From Haloglycomyces albus DSM 45210 (GTDB lineage: Bacteria > Actinomycetota > Actinomycetes > Mycobacteriales > Micromonosporaceae), in assembly GCF_000527155.1 (NCBI RefSeq), contig NZ_AZUQ01000001.1, positions 986,554 through 1,050,553 of the forward strand: DNA of 64,000 nt, read 5' to 3'. A model generated the notes under the pieces. That model saw only the letters and a list, made by a program, of their open reading frames with translations. It did not search any database and was not told the DNA's origin. The position numbers and the translations under genes are program-made. This document shows, one piece after another, positions 34,949 to 43,547 of this stretch; position 1 is the stretch's first letter, and each line of letters begins with the position of its first letter.

Positions 34949-35909
34949 ACGCCCCGGACGCTCCCCGGAAGAGGAGCCGGTAGCGTCCAACCCCTTTCGT
35001 ACCACTCCTCCATGGCAACGCGAAAACGCCGGTTGGAAAGGCGCGCTCGCGGGGCTGACCGTCTTGATCCTGGCGTTGGGTAGCATCGCCGGTGTCGTCT
35101 ATCTGGCCTGGTACGCGGTGGGCGACGACGAGTCCTCTGACGCGGCCACACCCATTGCGACCACCGGTTCCTGTGGAGCCGTGACGGCCGATGACACCGA
35201 ACCGCTGGCGTCCGAGCCGGATCTGTCACCACCTCCGGACCGATCGATCGCCGTGGTGAACACGAACTTCGGGCCCTTGGAAGTGTTGTTGTTCGGGGAT
35301 TTGGCGCCGTGCGGCGTAGCGGGATTCAGCGAACTGGCCGAAGCGGGCTTCTACAACAATCACGCGTGCCACGGGATGACCGTGCAACCCGAACAGCCCA
35401 CCTCCACCGTGAACTGTGGCGAACCCGGACGCGCCTCGGCGCATCTCGAGGAGTTGGACGACTGGTCGGACGACGGTGAAGCGACCTTCGGGCCGGGCTG
35501 GCGTTTCCGTTCGGAGGTGGACGGTTCCGGAAACCTCGTCGGAGACGTTCTCGCTCTGCCTTTGGACGACACCGGGAAAGCCGGTAGTGAATTCACCATA
35601 GTGCGGGGAAGCGCCGTCCCCAGTTCGCAGTTGAGCGTCGTAGGGCAGGTCGTCGACGGTTTCCGTACCTTGGACGACATCGCCGCCACGTCACCGTCCG
35701 AATTGTACGAGGGTTATCCTCCGCAACAGGTCATCGTCACCGGAGTACATCTCCAGGACGTGGAGGCCAACGGCGACGCTGCACCCGGCGGAGACGAAAG
35801 CAGCGCATCGACCGACACTCCGGAACCGACCGACGACGACGCGTCGGAACCCGTACCGGGGGCCGATGCCTCGAACACCACCGATACGGGACGCCGTGAA
35901 GACGGCTAA
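34923..35909 (+). CDS. Membrane-anchored degenerate cyclophilin-like protein
   Basis: The 328-residue protein has a cytoplasmic N-terminus (1-40), one membrane helix (about 42-66), then an extracellular cyclophilin-type fold (about 105-280; NTNFGPLEVLLFGDLAP opens it) and an acidic tail. The normal catalytic Arg in the FHR segment and the FMIQGGD segment are replaced (ACHGMTVQ and a Cys-containing TVNCGEPG). Prolyl isomerase activity is therefore doubtful, and the fold may serve only for binding. It starts within the MFS gene (26-bp overlap) and meets plsC tail to tail 10 bp later. Confidence 0.82.
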   Translation: MSTTAKRSERPGRSPEEEPVASNPFRTTPPWQRENAGWKGALAGLTVLILALGSIAGVVYLAWYAVGDDESSDAATPIATTGSCGAVTADDTEPLASEPDLSPPPDRSIAVVNTNFGPLEVLLFGDLAPCGVAGFSELAEAGFYNNHACHGMTVQPEQPTSTVNCGEPGRASAHLEELDDWSDDGEATFGPGWRFRSEVDGSGNLVGDVLALPLDDTGKAGSEFTIVRGSAVPSSQLSVVGQVVDGFRTLDDIAATSPSELYEGYPPQQVIVTGVHLQDVEANGDAAPGGDESSASTDTPEPTDDDASEPVPGADASNTTDTGRREDG

Positions 35910-35919
35910 GAACTCCGGC

Positions 35920-36633
35920 TCAGTCCTCGGACGTCGCCTCCGGCTCGGAGTTTTTCTTGGAACGCTTCTTGGCGGCATTACGTTTGGCGTACTTGTCCAC
36001 GTATTCCTGACCTGTCAGACGTCGAATCGAATCCATGATCTCGTCGGTCACGGTACGCAGTACCACCCGGTCGTTGGCCATGTCGGAGAATCGACTGAAG
36101 TCGAGAGGTTTGCCGACTCGTACCCCGACGGGTGCGACGCGGGGTCGTGACTCGCCGATGGGGAGAACCTTCTCCGTGCCGATCAGACCGACCGGAACGA
36201 CCGGAGCGCCCGATTGGAGAGCCAAGCGTGCCACCCCGATCTTGCCGCGGTAGAGACGGCCGTCCGGAGAACGCGTGCCTTCGGGAAAGATCGCGAAGAC
36301 GCGGTCTTTCGCCAGAACCTCCAGGGACGGCTCCAGAGCGTCGGCGCTGCGACGCCCTCCCGATCGGTCAACGGCCACTTGCCCCAGTGCTTTGACCGTG
36401 CGTGACACCATTTTCCCTTTGATTCCCGCTCCGGTGAAGTACTCGACTTTGGCCATGGTGGCGATATGCCGCTTCGTCGTCAGCCCAAGGAAGTAATGGT
36501 CCGCCACCGACAGGTGGTTAGCGGCGAGGATGACCGGGCCCGTGGCCGGAATGTTTTCCCTACCGTCAATCCAGGGACGCCAGATCATGTTGATCGTTGG
36601 CACAGCTGTCCACTGCAAAGTCTTATAAAGCAC
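35920..36633 (-). CDS. 1-acyl-sn-glycerol-3-phosphate acyltransferase family protein (PlsC-like)
   Basis: The 237-residue protein has the catalytic HX4D motif in ANHLSVADHYFLG near residues 38-50 and the phosphate-binding FPEGTRSPDGRLYRG near 117-131. It transfers an acyl chain to lysophosphatidate, or a related acceptor, at the membrane during phospholipid synthesis. The C-terminal 35 residues are Lys-rich with an acidic end (KKRSKKNSEPEATSED). It lies 89 bp after bpa on the same strand and may be cotranscribed. Actinobacteria carry several such paralogues, so the acceptor is uncertain. Confidence 0.9.
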   Translation of the reverse strand: MLYKTLQWTAVPTINMIWRPWIDGRENIPATGPVILAANHLSVADHYFLGLTTKRHIATMAKVEYFTGAGIKGKMVSRTVKALGQVAVDRSGGRRSADALEPSLEVLAKDRVFAIFPEGTRSPDGRLYRGKIGVARLALQSGAPVVPVGLIGTEKVLPIGESRPRVAPVGVRVGKPLDFSRFSDMANDRVVLRTVTDEIMDSIRRLTGQEYVDKYAKRNAAKKRSKKNSEPEATSED

Positions 36634-36722
36634 GCTCGCTCAACTCTCCATGAAGTCTCACCCAGGATTGGGGAAGGCCGGATGTCCTCTCGGAAATTCG
36701 AGTCTATGACATCACAACAGCC

Positions 36723-37391
36723 CTAGAGATATTGGCCAGGATGTGAGTCGTGATCCTCACCGCGTGCGGCTCGTTCGGCCATGACGGCACGCAGCTGGGG
36801 CGACATATTCGCTTCCGCCCCTGGCGGAAGTGCCTTCATGTCTCCGGTACGCATTTGTTCCAGCTGCACCCGGGCGGCCATCTGCTGGGCGACCAGGGCG
36901 GCTTGGATGCCGTGGAACAGTCCTTCCAGCCAGCCGACCAGTTGCGCCTGAGCGATGCGCAGCTCCGGCTCGGACGGGGTCTCCTCCGCGCTGAAGGGCA
37001 ACGACAGGCGCTCCAACTCGTCACGGAGTTCAGGGGCCAGGCCGGACTCCAATTCGGCGATGGAGCGCTGGTGGATGTCGCGCAGTCGCTGCCGACCCTT
37101 GTCGTCCAAATCGGCGGAGCGCACCTCCTCCAGCAGTTGCTTGACCATCGAACCGACCCGCATGACCTTGGCGGGCTCGGCGACCAGCTTCGACGGGTCG
37201 GGTTCAAAGGTCTCGTCGGATTCCTCGGCGGCCTCGGCGTGACGTGCTTTGGCTTCCTCCAACGACACCACATTGCCCTCGGCGTCTACAATCTGAAGTT
37301 CCTCGTCCGCGCCGCCTTCTTGGTCCTCGGTGCGGTCTTTTTCATCGGTGGCGTCCGATTCGGGATTCCTCTGGTGGGTGTTGTCAGCCAT
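36723..37391 (-). CDS. bpa: Bacterial proteasome activator Bpa
   Basis: The 222-residue protein has an acidic disordered N-terminus (1-60), a four-helix core (about 75-185) and a disordered tail ending in GQYL. That C-terminal motif inserts into the pockets of the 20S proteasome alpha ring. Bpa forms a dodecameric ring and opens the proteasome without ATP, for example for HspR. The open frame runs 217 codons further upstream in Arg-rich nonsense-like sequence, but AGGGAG lies 7 bp before the ATG at 37391. Its presence implies the genome has prcBA. Confidence 0.93.
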   Translation of the reverse strand: MADNTHQRNPESDATDEKDRTEDQEGGADEELQIVDAEGNVVSLEEAKARHAEAAEESDETFEPDPSKLVAEPAKVMRVGSMVKQLLEEVRSADLDDKGRQRLRDIHQRSIAELESGLAPELRDELERLSLPFSAEETPSEPELRIAQAQLVGWLEGLFHGIQAALVAQQMAARVQLEQMRTGDMKALPPGAEANMSPQLRAVMAERAARGEDHDSHPGQYL

Positions 37392-37582
37392 TGGGTTACT
37401 CCCTGTCGTTGAATTTCGCATCGAATCGGTGGGCGACGGTGTCGCGACGGCTGCGGGATCGTGCCCACGGCCCTCCGCGTCGCCCGATTCAATTCTAGTG
37501 ACCTTCCCAATCGGTAACGACAGGCAACCTGGCATTCCTTCCCGGTTGTGACCTTTGTTTCGATCCACCGGGACGTGTGTTC

Positions 37583-38311
37583 TCAGTCCGACACCTGCTC
37601 CGGAACGGTCCGTGTCGCCGACTCCTGTGCCCGCGCACCGCCTTTCTCGTCGATCAGAGCCCACATGAGCTGGGCATAGGCCCAACCGGTCATGGCAGTG
37701 GCGGAATCGACGCCCGACCCGACCGATTTGCGGGCCCGCAGCAGGGCCGCCGAGGTCTTCGGTCCCCAGATTCCGTCGACGGCGCCCGGAGAGTGCCCCG
37801 AGTAACGCAGTAGGACCTGGACGCCCTTGACGCCTTCTCCTTCGTCGCCTTCTTTCAATCCGATCACTGACGTTCCTCCTATCGGTGATATGGGAGCGAT
37901 GCCCCACGATCCGGTGTCGTCGTACGGGGGACGCGAGCGCCCGTCGGGTCCGCGCCCCACCGACACGTGCATGTGGCGGGTATGGGGATTGCTTCCGTGG
38001 TAGGCCCACCAGTTCCAATTGGTGTGGATACCGGCGATCCAACGGTTGAAGATGCAGTACTTGAGGGCTGGATTGCGGGTGGAAGGGTCGACGAGCACAT
38101 CGGACAACCGCTCCATGTCGGCCCCGGCCCCCGGGTCGTGGGTGAAATCGGCGGCACAGACGACCCCCGCCGAATTGGGGTTGTGATCGCTGGCCGTCCC
38201 CGCATGGGCCGAGTCACCGATCGTTCCGTCACTGCGACGGGATCGGTGTGGGGCCAGAGCGTCGATCTCATCTCTCAATACTTCTAGACTGGTGGCAAGT
38301 CGCCAGGACAT
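37583..38311 (-). CDS. LAS-metallopeptidase-like protein with peptidoglycan-binding domain
   Basis: The 242-residue protein begins WRLATSLEVLRDEIDALAP. It has possible zinc ligands in the order typical of M15/LAS peptidases: His in SDHNPN, Asp in CAADFTHDP and His-x-His in TRHMHVSVG. A PG_binding_1 domain follows (GEGVKGVQVLLRYSGHSPGAVDGIWGP, about 160-205). Similar proteins occur as endolysins in actinophages and as lone genes in actinobacteria. No signal peptide is visible, consistent with a phage-like origin or an unusual route out of the cell. GGAG before the ATG at 38311 decides the start. Confidence 0.8.
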   Translation of the reverse strand: MSWRLATSLEVLRDEIDALAPHRSRRSDGTIGDSAHAGTASDHNPNSAGVVCAADFTHDPGAGADMERLSDVLVDPSTRNPALKYCIFNRWIAGIHTNWNWWAYHGSNPHTRHMHVSVGRGPDGRSRPPYDDTGSWGIAPISPIGGTSVIGLKEGDEGEGVKGVQVLLRYSGHSPGAVDGIWGPKTSAALLRARKSVGSGVDSATAMTGWAYAQLMWALIDEKGGARAQESATRTVPEQVSD

Positions 38312-38905
38312 CGTGGATTCTCCAGATCGCTGGGTGGGCACCGGCCGGATCGCTGGAACGTGTACGCACCTCTGGGCGGGCGTGACATGCGTATCGCTCA
38401 ACGACCAAGACGGTATTCATCGGTCGCACCGGGCAGGGTCGAAACGAATCCGCGGGGACGGCGGCGACGAGGGTGCGTATAGCACCATCAGTCCGTTTCG
38501 GCCGATAGACGAATTTTACGATGCTTTCGGAGGAAATGGAAGTGTCCCGGCTGGTTTCGCCTGCGGAAAGCCCATAATTCCGTCGTACGGATGACGCGAT
38601 ACACCTCACGACTGCGACCCGGCCGCCGGTGCCATCGCTGATCGGAGATTCCAGCGGCGCAGACCTCCGGATTTGTCCGTGGGGAGGAGGTCAACCGGTC
38701 CTAGCAGGTCACGTCAAACTCGCTCGCAATAGCGGCGGGACCGGAGTCGGTCCGCGCAGTCATCACAGCTGAATCCGGTGTTCACTGACAGATCGCGCAC
38801 TCGGTTAACCTGTCGGGATCGCAGAGCGGTGGGATAGAAGCGCCATCATCGACCGGCAGATCCCTGTTCGACTGACTATCGTAGGACTCGACGTCATCCC
38901 CGTAA
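38312..38905. other. Intergenic stretch upstream of the LAS-peptidase-like gene
   Basis: I could support no gene in these 594 bp. It must contain the promoter for the minus-strand peptidase gene. It ends at the terminator of the surface protein gene. Confidence 0.4.
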
Positions 38906-38943
38906 CGCCTGTCGCCCGAAGTGAGTACTTCGGGCGACAGGCG
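38906..38943 (-). terminator. Terminator of the surface protein gene
   Basis: Perfect 17-bp arms at 38906-38922 (CGCCTGTCGCCCGAAGT) and 38927-38943 with a GAGT loop, 9 bp after the surface gene stop on the minus strand. Confidence 0.82.
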
Positions 38944-38952
38944 AAAGTCCCC

Positions 38953-40941
38953 TTATTCGGCCGGCTTCCGCTTCGCGGTTGCGATGAGAATTGCCGCCGC
39001 GCCGACTACGAGGGCCGTCACGGCGAATGTGATCACGCGTGTTCGGTCATATCCGGTTTGGGACAACGTCGGCAGCGTCAGTGTCACCGATGTGTCGTGG
39101 ACAAGGTAGTTGGGCGGCGGTTCTTTCTCCGGGTTCCAGACTCCGTCAGGTGTGTCCGGTTGCTGCGGTGGACTGACAATTTCGCATGTACTGTCGGCGC
39201 TGTCTTCGCAGACCGCTCCGGGGGCGGTGGTCACGACGGCATTCGACAGTTGAACGCCGGGTTGGATGTCGGGCGCGACCGTGACTGAGTAGGTGAGGGA
39301 TACCGTATTGCCCGTAGAGATCGGCCCGCTCCAAGTCAATACCGGTTCATCGTAAGTTACCGATCCGGTTGTCGCTGTGGCGTCGTTGTTGTAAGTGGCA
39401 TGCTGAAGAACCTCGGTGAGGTCGTCGGTGATGGTGAAGGGGTGGTTTTCGGTGTAGTCCACTTCTCCTGTGTTGGTCATTTCGACCTGGTAGGTAATCG
39501 TGTCTCCGGGGCCGGCAGTGGTGGTGTCGGCTGTTTTACCAATAGTGACTTCAGAGCAGGGCAGATGGATGGGAATTTCCGCAGAGCGTATGTTGGCTTT
39601 GTTGAATGCCCAGTCTTGGATATCCCTGTTGTTGCCCCACGAGTTCCTGGAATAGTCCCAGCCGTGAACTCCCCCAGTGGAATTGATACCTTCGGTGCCG
39701 TCTTTTACCGGTGTCGAGTTGGAACGATCGTCGGATAGTGCGGTGTCGTTCCAGTACACTGTGTCGTCTCCGGTCTGCGGTCCGTTGAGATGCTCCAGTT
39801 CGAATCCACCATCGCGCCCTTCGACGTCGTGGTTGACGAAGTAGATCGGTGCCGCCTCGTCGATGAGGGCGACGGCCGAAAGCTCGCGGCAGTTTTCTAC
39901 CGGCAGGCCAGTGCCGTCGAGTCCGTCCCAAGCGATTTCGACGTCGCTGGTTTCACTGACGGTAACGCCCCATGAGATTTCCCGGTCGGTATCCGGGTCG
40001 AAGGTCCCATTGTTGTCTATGTCCAGTCGGATGTGTACGGTCCCATTGAAGTTGCTGACTTCGAGGTGGAACGTACCTTCGCTGCTTATGGGCGATGTCG
40101 GCCGGTAGGAGAGCTCTCCCAGCGACGGAGCCGATATGGGGTTGAGCAGCCAATCGCCGGTTCCATCAGGCAGCGTGACATTGGCGGGTAGATCGGTTGC
40201 CGGAGGTGCGAAGAAGATTTTGTACAGTCCGCAGGCAGATCGGTCCGCGATCACGCTCGAGGTGTGTTCAACACTGGCGTTGACCGGTACGCACGTGTCT
40301 TCGATGGTGACACCCGTGGCAGTGGATTGGAAGTCGGACCAGATGCCGTCGTAGTCGCGATACGTGCCACGATACTGGTAGCCGAACTCGGAAAGATAAT
40401 AGAGGTTGAAATCGTCCGCTTCCTGCTGTTGTACAGCGTATACGGAAGTCCAAACGCGACCGGGTACGGCGGTTCCGTTGTCGGTTACGCTGATGTCCCA
40501 GTGCGCCGGCGGGCTTTTCCTGGAGGTGCCGTTGAGGTAGGAGATCTGCCATGTGCCCGCGGTGGCTGAGGACAGGCCGGAGTATGAGCAGGTCTTTCCT
40601 ACCGGGTCGGCTTTGGTAATGGTGCAGGAGGGCAGGGCGGTTCCATCTGGACTGGTGACAGTGAGAACCGAATCGATGTCACGTTCAGTGGAATCAGCTT
40701 CGGCTCGTGTGAAGGCCACATCAAGCGTTTCTCCCGGCAGCACGTAGGCGTAGAAAGTGTTCTGAGCCCGGGAGGACGCAATTTCTCCTCCGGTGTACTC
40801 GGCGAGCGGTTTGGTCGGCGCATCGGTGATGACCGGGCCGACGCTTTGAGCCTGAGCCGGCAGTGCCATCAGCGAAGCAATCGTCGCTATCACGAACACG
40901 AAGATAAGCAGAGTCCGGCACGTTCGCATTTGATCAGTCAC
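38953..40941 (-). CDS. Sortase-anchored surface protein with DUF11-type domain
   Basis: The 662-residue protein has a signal peptide (1-30, ending PAQAQS), a large beta-rich N-terminal region, a DUF11/conserved-repeat domain (about 485-585: KTADTTTAGPGDTITYQVEM) and a C-terminal sorting signal. The latter reads PTLSQTG, then a hydrophobic helix and the ending KRKPAE. LSQTG differs from the canonical LPXTG and from the LAXTG of class E sortases. It is therefore exported and probably attached to peptidoglycan. The only possible starts are GTG at 40941 and ATG at 40929; neither has a clear ribosome binding site. Ligand unknown. Confidence 0.85.
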   Translation of the reverse strand: MTDQMRTCRTLLIFVFVIATIASLMALPAQAQSVGPVITDAPTKPLAEYTGGEIASSRAQNTFYAYVLPGETLDVAFTRAEADSTERDIDSVLTVTSPDGTALPSCTITKADPVGKTCSYSGLSSATAGTWQISYLNGTSRKSPPAHWDISVTDNGTAVPGRVWTSVYAVQQQEADDFNLYYLSEFGYQYRGTYRDYDGIWSDFQSTATGVTIEDTCVPVNASVEHTSSVIADRSACGLYKIFFAPPATDLPANVTLPDGTGDWLLNPISAPSLGELSYRPTSPISSEGTFHLEVSNFNGTVHIRLDIDNNGTFDPDTDREISWGVTVSETSDVEIAWDGLDGTGLPVENCRELSAVALIDEAAPIYFVNHDVEGRDGGFELEHLNGPQTGDDTVYWNDTALSDDRSNSTPVKDGTEGINSTGGVHGWDYSRNSWGNNRDIQDWAFNKANIRSAEIPIHLPCSEVTIGKTADTTTAGPGDTITYQVEMTNTGEVDYTENHPFTITDDLTEVLQHATYNNDATATTGSVTYDEPVLTWSGPISTGNTVSLTYSVTVAPDIQPGVQLSNAVVTTAPGAVCEDSADSTCEIVSPPQQPDTPDGVWNPEKEPPPNYLVHDTSVTLTLPTLSQTGYDRTRVITFAVTALVVGAAAILIATAKRKPAE

Positions 40942-41159
40942 AAGAGACTAAATATCATATTCAGTGCGCAATTATCATTTAACATGCGGAATGAGGGCAA
41001 TGCGGATTCCCTAGCATTAATGTCCCTCGTCAATCCGATGACGTTCACGGTGGCGGCGAGGCGTGCGTAGAACCGGGCGAGCTCGGACGGTAGGGAGCCG
41101 CAGGAGCCCGATCCGTTGGGCGGGTTTATATCGGTGTAGATGCTGAGATGAGCGGTCAT
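40938..41159 (-). CDS. Possible small protein upstream of the surface gene
   Basis: A 73-residue frame starts with ATG 10 bp after GGGAG and ends in TGA that overlaps the surface gene GTG by GTGA. The sequence contains GSCGSLPSELARFYARLAATVNVIGL, which looks protein-like. However, a TATGAT box lies inside its end and could be the real promoter of the surface gene. I recognise no family. It may be chance; treat as tentative. Confidence 0.3.
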   Translation of the reverse strand: MTAHLSIYTDINPPNGSGSCGSLPSELARFYARLAATVNVIGLTRDINARESALPSFRMLNDNCALNMIFSLL

Positions 41160-41244
41160 TTCTGACGGGCTCCCGATCGGGCCCGGCCTGATCTGGTACG
41201 CAGTCCGCCGATTTCTGAACCGGTACTTCACACAGCTCAAATGC

Positions 41245-41284
41245 ATTTCGGCGCCTACCCGCTTTACCAGGTAGGCGCCGAAAT
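41245..41284 (-). terminator. Terminator after tRNA-Leu
   Basis: Perfect 15-bp arms ATTTCGGCGCCTACC (41245-41259) and its complement (41270-41284) around a 10-nt loop, 17 bp beyond the tRNA 3' end on the minus strand. Confidence 0.8.
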
Positions 41285-41300
41285 CGCTGTTCATAATCAG

Positions 41301-41383
41301 TGCGCGAGGTGGGAGTTGAACCCACACGTCCTATCGGACACTGCCACCTGAAGGCAGCGCGTCTGCCATTCCGCCACTCGCGC
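41301..41383 (-). tRNA. tRNA-Leu (anticodon CAG)
   Basis: The 83-nt RNA folds as a class II tRNA. The acceptor arm GCGCGAG pairs with CTCGCGC, the anticodon loop reads TTCAGGT with CAG in the centre, the long variable arm is GTCC-GATA-GGAC, and the T arm is GTGGG-TTCAACT-CCCAC. It decodes CUG, the main leucine codon in such genomes. The 3' CCA is not encoded, so it must be added by the CCA-adding enzyme encoded at 18-19.5 kb. Confidence 0.96.
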
Positions 41384-41506
41384 TCATATACAATTTGCCG
41401 ACCACGCTCTTCCGCGCGGTCCCCACCATCATAACCGATGCCCTCATTGGAATCCGGCGCGGGGGTACCGCCGCCGTGACGCACACTGCACCGGCACCCG
41501 AAACCT

Positions 41507-42487
41507 CTAAATCAACGGACGCAAACGCCCCACCGGTTGGCCGCCACCGTAGATTTCCGGCCACGACAATTCCTCGATCACCTTGTGGGCTTCGTGGCTC
41601 GGCAGGAAATCGGTGTGCTGCACCAGAGCACGCAAGGCCACCGGCATCGCCGCACGTTGACCCCCGTCGTCGATCTTGACCACCACGGTGCCGACACCCG
41701 GAATCGACAGCGCCTGCACCGCCTCGGCTCCGCCCTTCGATACCAGGCCGTCGATCGCGATCATGGCCTTGGAATCCACCCCGTCGGAGCCCTGGATCAG
41801 TTTGGGGTAATGCCGCATCGCATCGGCGATCGCACGCTCCTCGGTTCCCTCGACCGCCGCAGTCAAGCGATGGAAAGCGCGCCCCAGGCCGGTCAGGCTG
41901 TAGGCGAACAGAGGTGCACCGCAACCGTCGACCCCGGTCGCGGCGATGTCCTCACCGGTCATCTCCTCCACCGTCGCCGCGACCTGCTGCTGCAGCGGGT
42001 GCTCCGGATCCAGATACGACGCCGGATCCCATCCGTTCAGCTTGCTCACCGCCACCATGGCCGAGTGCTTACCCGAACAGTTCATGTACACCCGACGCGC
42101 GGCCCCACCATGCGCCACCACAGCGCGGCGAGCGGCCGGGTCGCCCGGCAGGTCCGGCGGACACTGCAGAGCCTCCTCGCCCAGCTCGGCGCTGCTCAAC
42201 AGGCTGTCCACCTCGTCGACGTGGAACTCCTCGCCTCGATGGCTGGCGGCGGCGATCGCCAGATTCGCCTCCGTGGCCGGCTTCCACCCCGCCCGCAGCG
42301 CGGCCAAAGCCTGAAAGGGTTTGGCCGAGGAACGCGGGAAGACGGGCGATGCGATATCGCCCACGGAGTGGACCACCGTGCCTTCGCCATTGAAGACGGC
42401 GACCGAGCCGCGATGGAAGCTCTCCGAAAAACCGGAACGAACGACTTCAGCGACCAGTTCGCCACCACAGTAATGCTTAGTTGTCAT
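41507..42487 (-). CDS. L-asparaginase II family protein (rhizobial-type asparaginase)
   Basis: The 326-residue protein belongs to the asparaginase_II family, unrelated to the E. coli enzymes. Clear family motifs are PRSSAKPFQALA (Ser-Lys active-site pair near residue 55), MNCSGKHSAMV near 134 and TGVDGCGAPLFA near 183. It hydrolyses asparagine to aspartate and ammonia. The ATG has a TAATCT box ending 7 bp upstream inside the end of ygfZ and no ribosome binding site, so it probably has its own leaderless promoter. It lies in the ygfZ/fur group, a placement I recall from other actinobacteria. Confidence 0.88.
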   Translation of the reverse strand: MTTKHYCGGELVAEVVRSGFSESFHRGSVAVFNGEGTVVHSVGDIASPVFPRSSAKPFQALAALRAGWKPATEANLAIAAASHRGEEFHVDEVDSLLSSAELGEEALQCPPDLPGDPAARRAVVAHGGAARRVYMNCSGKHSAMVAVSKLNGWDPASYLDPEHPLQQQVAATVEEMTGEDIAATGVDGCGAPLFAYSLTGLGRAFHRLTAAVEGTEERAIADAMRHYPKLIQGSDGVDSKAMIAIDGLVSKGGAEAVQALSIPGVGTVVVKIDDGGQRAAMPVALRALVQHTDFLPSHEAHKVIEELSWPEIYGGGQPVGRLRPLI

Positions 42488-42497
42488 ACTGGGCAGA

Positions 42498-43547
42498 TTA
42501 AAGGTCCGTTTCCGCGCTCGCGCTCTGATCGCCGACTTTGTAAGTTACGTCCGAGCGTTCGACCACATTACGTTTCAGCAACGCGAGCGCGATCTGTCCT
42601 TCATCCACGTGCTGAACAGCTGTTCCAATCGTTCCGACCTGTTTTTCGCCGGCGAAAACCGGCGTACCGGGCTCGGGTGGATTCTCGTCCGAGCCGTCCA
42701 GGTGTAGTTTCACCAATCGACGAGGCGGCTTGCCGAGGTGGTGGACCCGTGAGACGGTTTCCTGTCCTCGGTAGCAGCCTTTGTCCAGGTGGACGGCGGC
42801 GTCCAGCCAGGCGCCGACTTCGTGGGGAACGGTCTTGTGGTCGGTGTCGACTCCGAAGACCGGTCGTCCGGCGGCCACGCGGAGGGCGTCTTCGGTCCAG
42901 GTCCCGGCGATCGGCTGGTCGTCGGGCATCGCACTGCGCGGCACGAGAACGTCGGTGGTCTGTTCCACGAGGTGGTCGGTCCGGCGGGCCCATCCCGTCT
43001 CGGTGGCGGTTCCCGGGTACCGCTGGGTGGTTTCGGCCAACAGGTCCTTGGAGGCGAACTTCGCCGGCGGGACATCCTGTCCGCTGGGGGCGGCGAGGTC
43101 CAGATCGCGACGGCCTCGGGTGTAGGTGACCAGGGCGTACTGATCGGAGACGTCGACGATGTCGACTTCGGTGCGGAATTTCATCATCTGGAGGAACGTC
43201 AGGAACGGCTCCACCGAGTCGGGGGCGACGTCCAGCCACGTGGTGGTGCCGTCGTCGTAAAGCCCGGCGTGATGTTCGATCCGTCCGGTCGGCGAGAGAA
43301 CCATCACCTCGGTCCCGGTGTGCTCCGGAAGTTTTTCGATGTGCTGCGTCATCAGTGAGTGCAGCCAGGTCAGGCGGGCGTCGCCCGTTACGGTGACGAT
43401 GTGGCGGTTCGAGCGATCCAGGATCGCTCCGTCCTCGAGCGCTTGCCGCTGTTCCTTCAACGGCTGGCCGAAATGCCAGGCTCGGTCACCGGACGCATTG
43501 GGCACTGCCCCAGGTAGGTCGAGGTAGGGAGAACGATTGTTATCCAT
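42498..43547 (-). CDS. ygfZ: YgfZ/GcvT-family folate-binding protein for iron-sulfur cluster repair
   Basis: The 349-residue protein resembles the glycine-cleavage T-protein but carries the YgfZ signature KGCYRGQE with its essential Cys near residue 245. YgfZ proteins use tetrahydrofolate to help build or repair iron-sulfur clusters under oxidative stress. The frame is open 68 codons further upstream through the fur gene, but I chose the ATG at 43547, which overlaps the fur stop as ATGGATAA, a sign of coupling. An ATG nine bases earlier is also possible. Pairing with a Fur-type regulator fits an iron or redox role. Confidence 0.88.
   Translation of the reverse strand: MDNNRSPYLDLPGAVPNASGDRAWHFGQPLKEQRQALEDGAILDRSNRHIVTVTGDARLTWLHSLMTQHIEKLPEHTGTEVMVLSPTGRIEHHAGLYDDGTTTWLDVAPDSVEPFLTFLQMMKFRTEVDIVDVSDQYALVTYTRGRRDLDLAAPSGQDVPPAKFASKDLLAETTQRYPGTATETGWARRTDHLVEQTTDVLVPRSAMPDDQPIAGTWTEDALRVAAGRPVFGVDTDHKTVPHEVGAWLDAAVHLDKGCYRGQETVSRVHHLGKPPRRLVKLHLDGSDENPPEPGTPVFAGEKQVGTIGTAVQHVDEGQIALALLKRNVVERSDVTYKVGDQSASAETDL

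Noticed and set aside
37392-38042. N-terminal extension of bpa by about 217 codons
   Set aside because: The translation is Arg-rich and overlaps the LAS-peptidase-like gene on the same strand; the ribosome binding site before 37391 marks the true start.
41301-41383. Integration site at tRNA-Leu
   Set aside because: No integrase, no duplicated tRNA 3' end and no foreign genes lie beside it.
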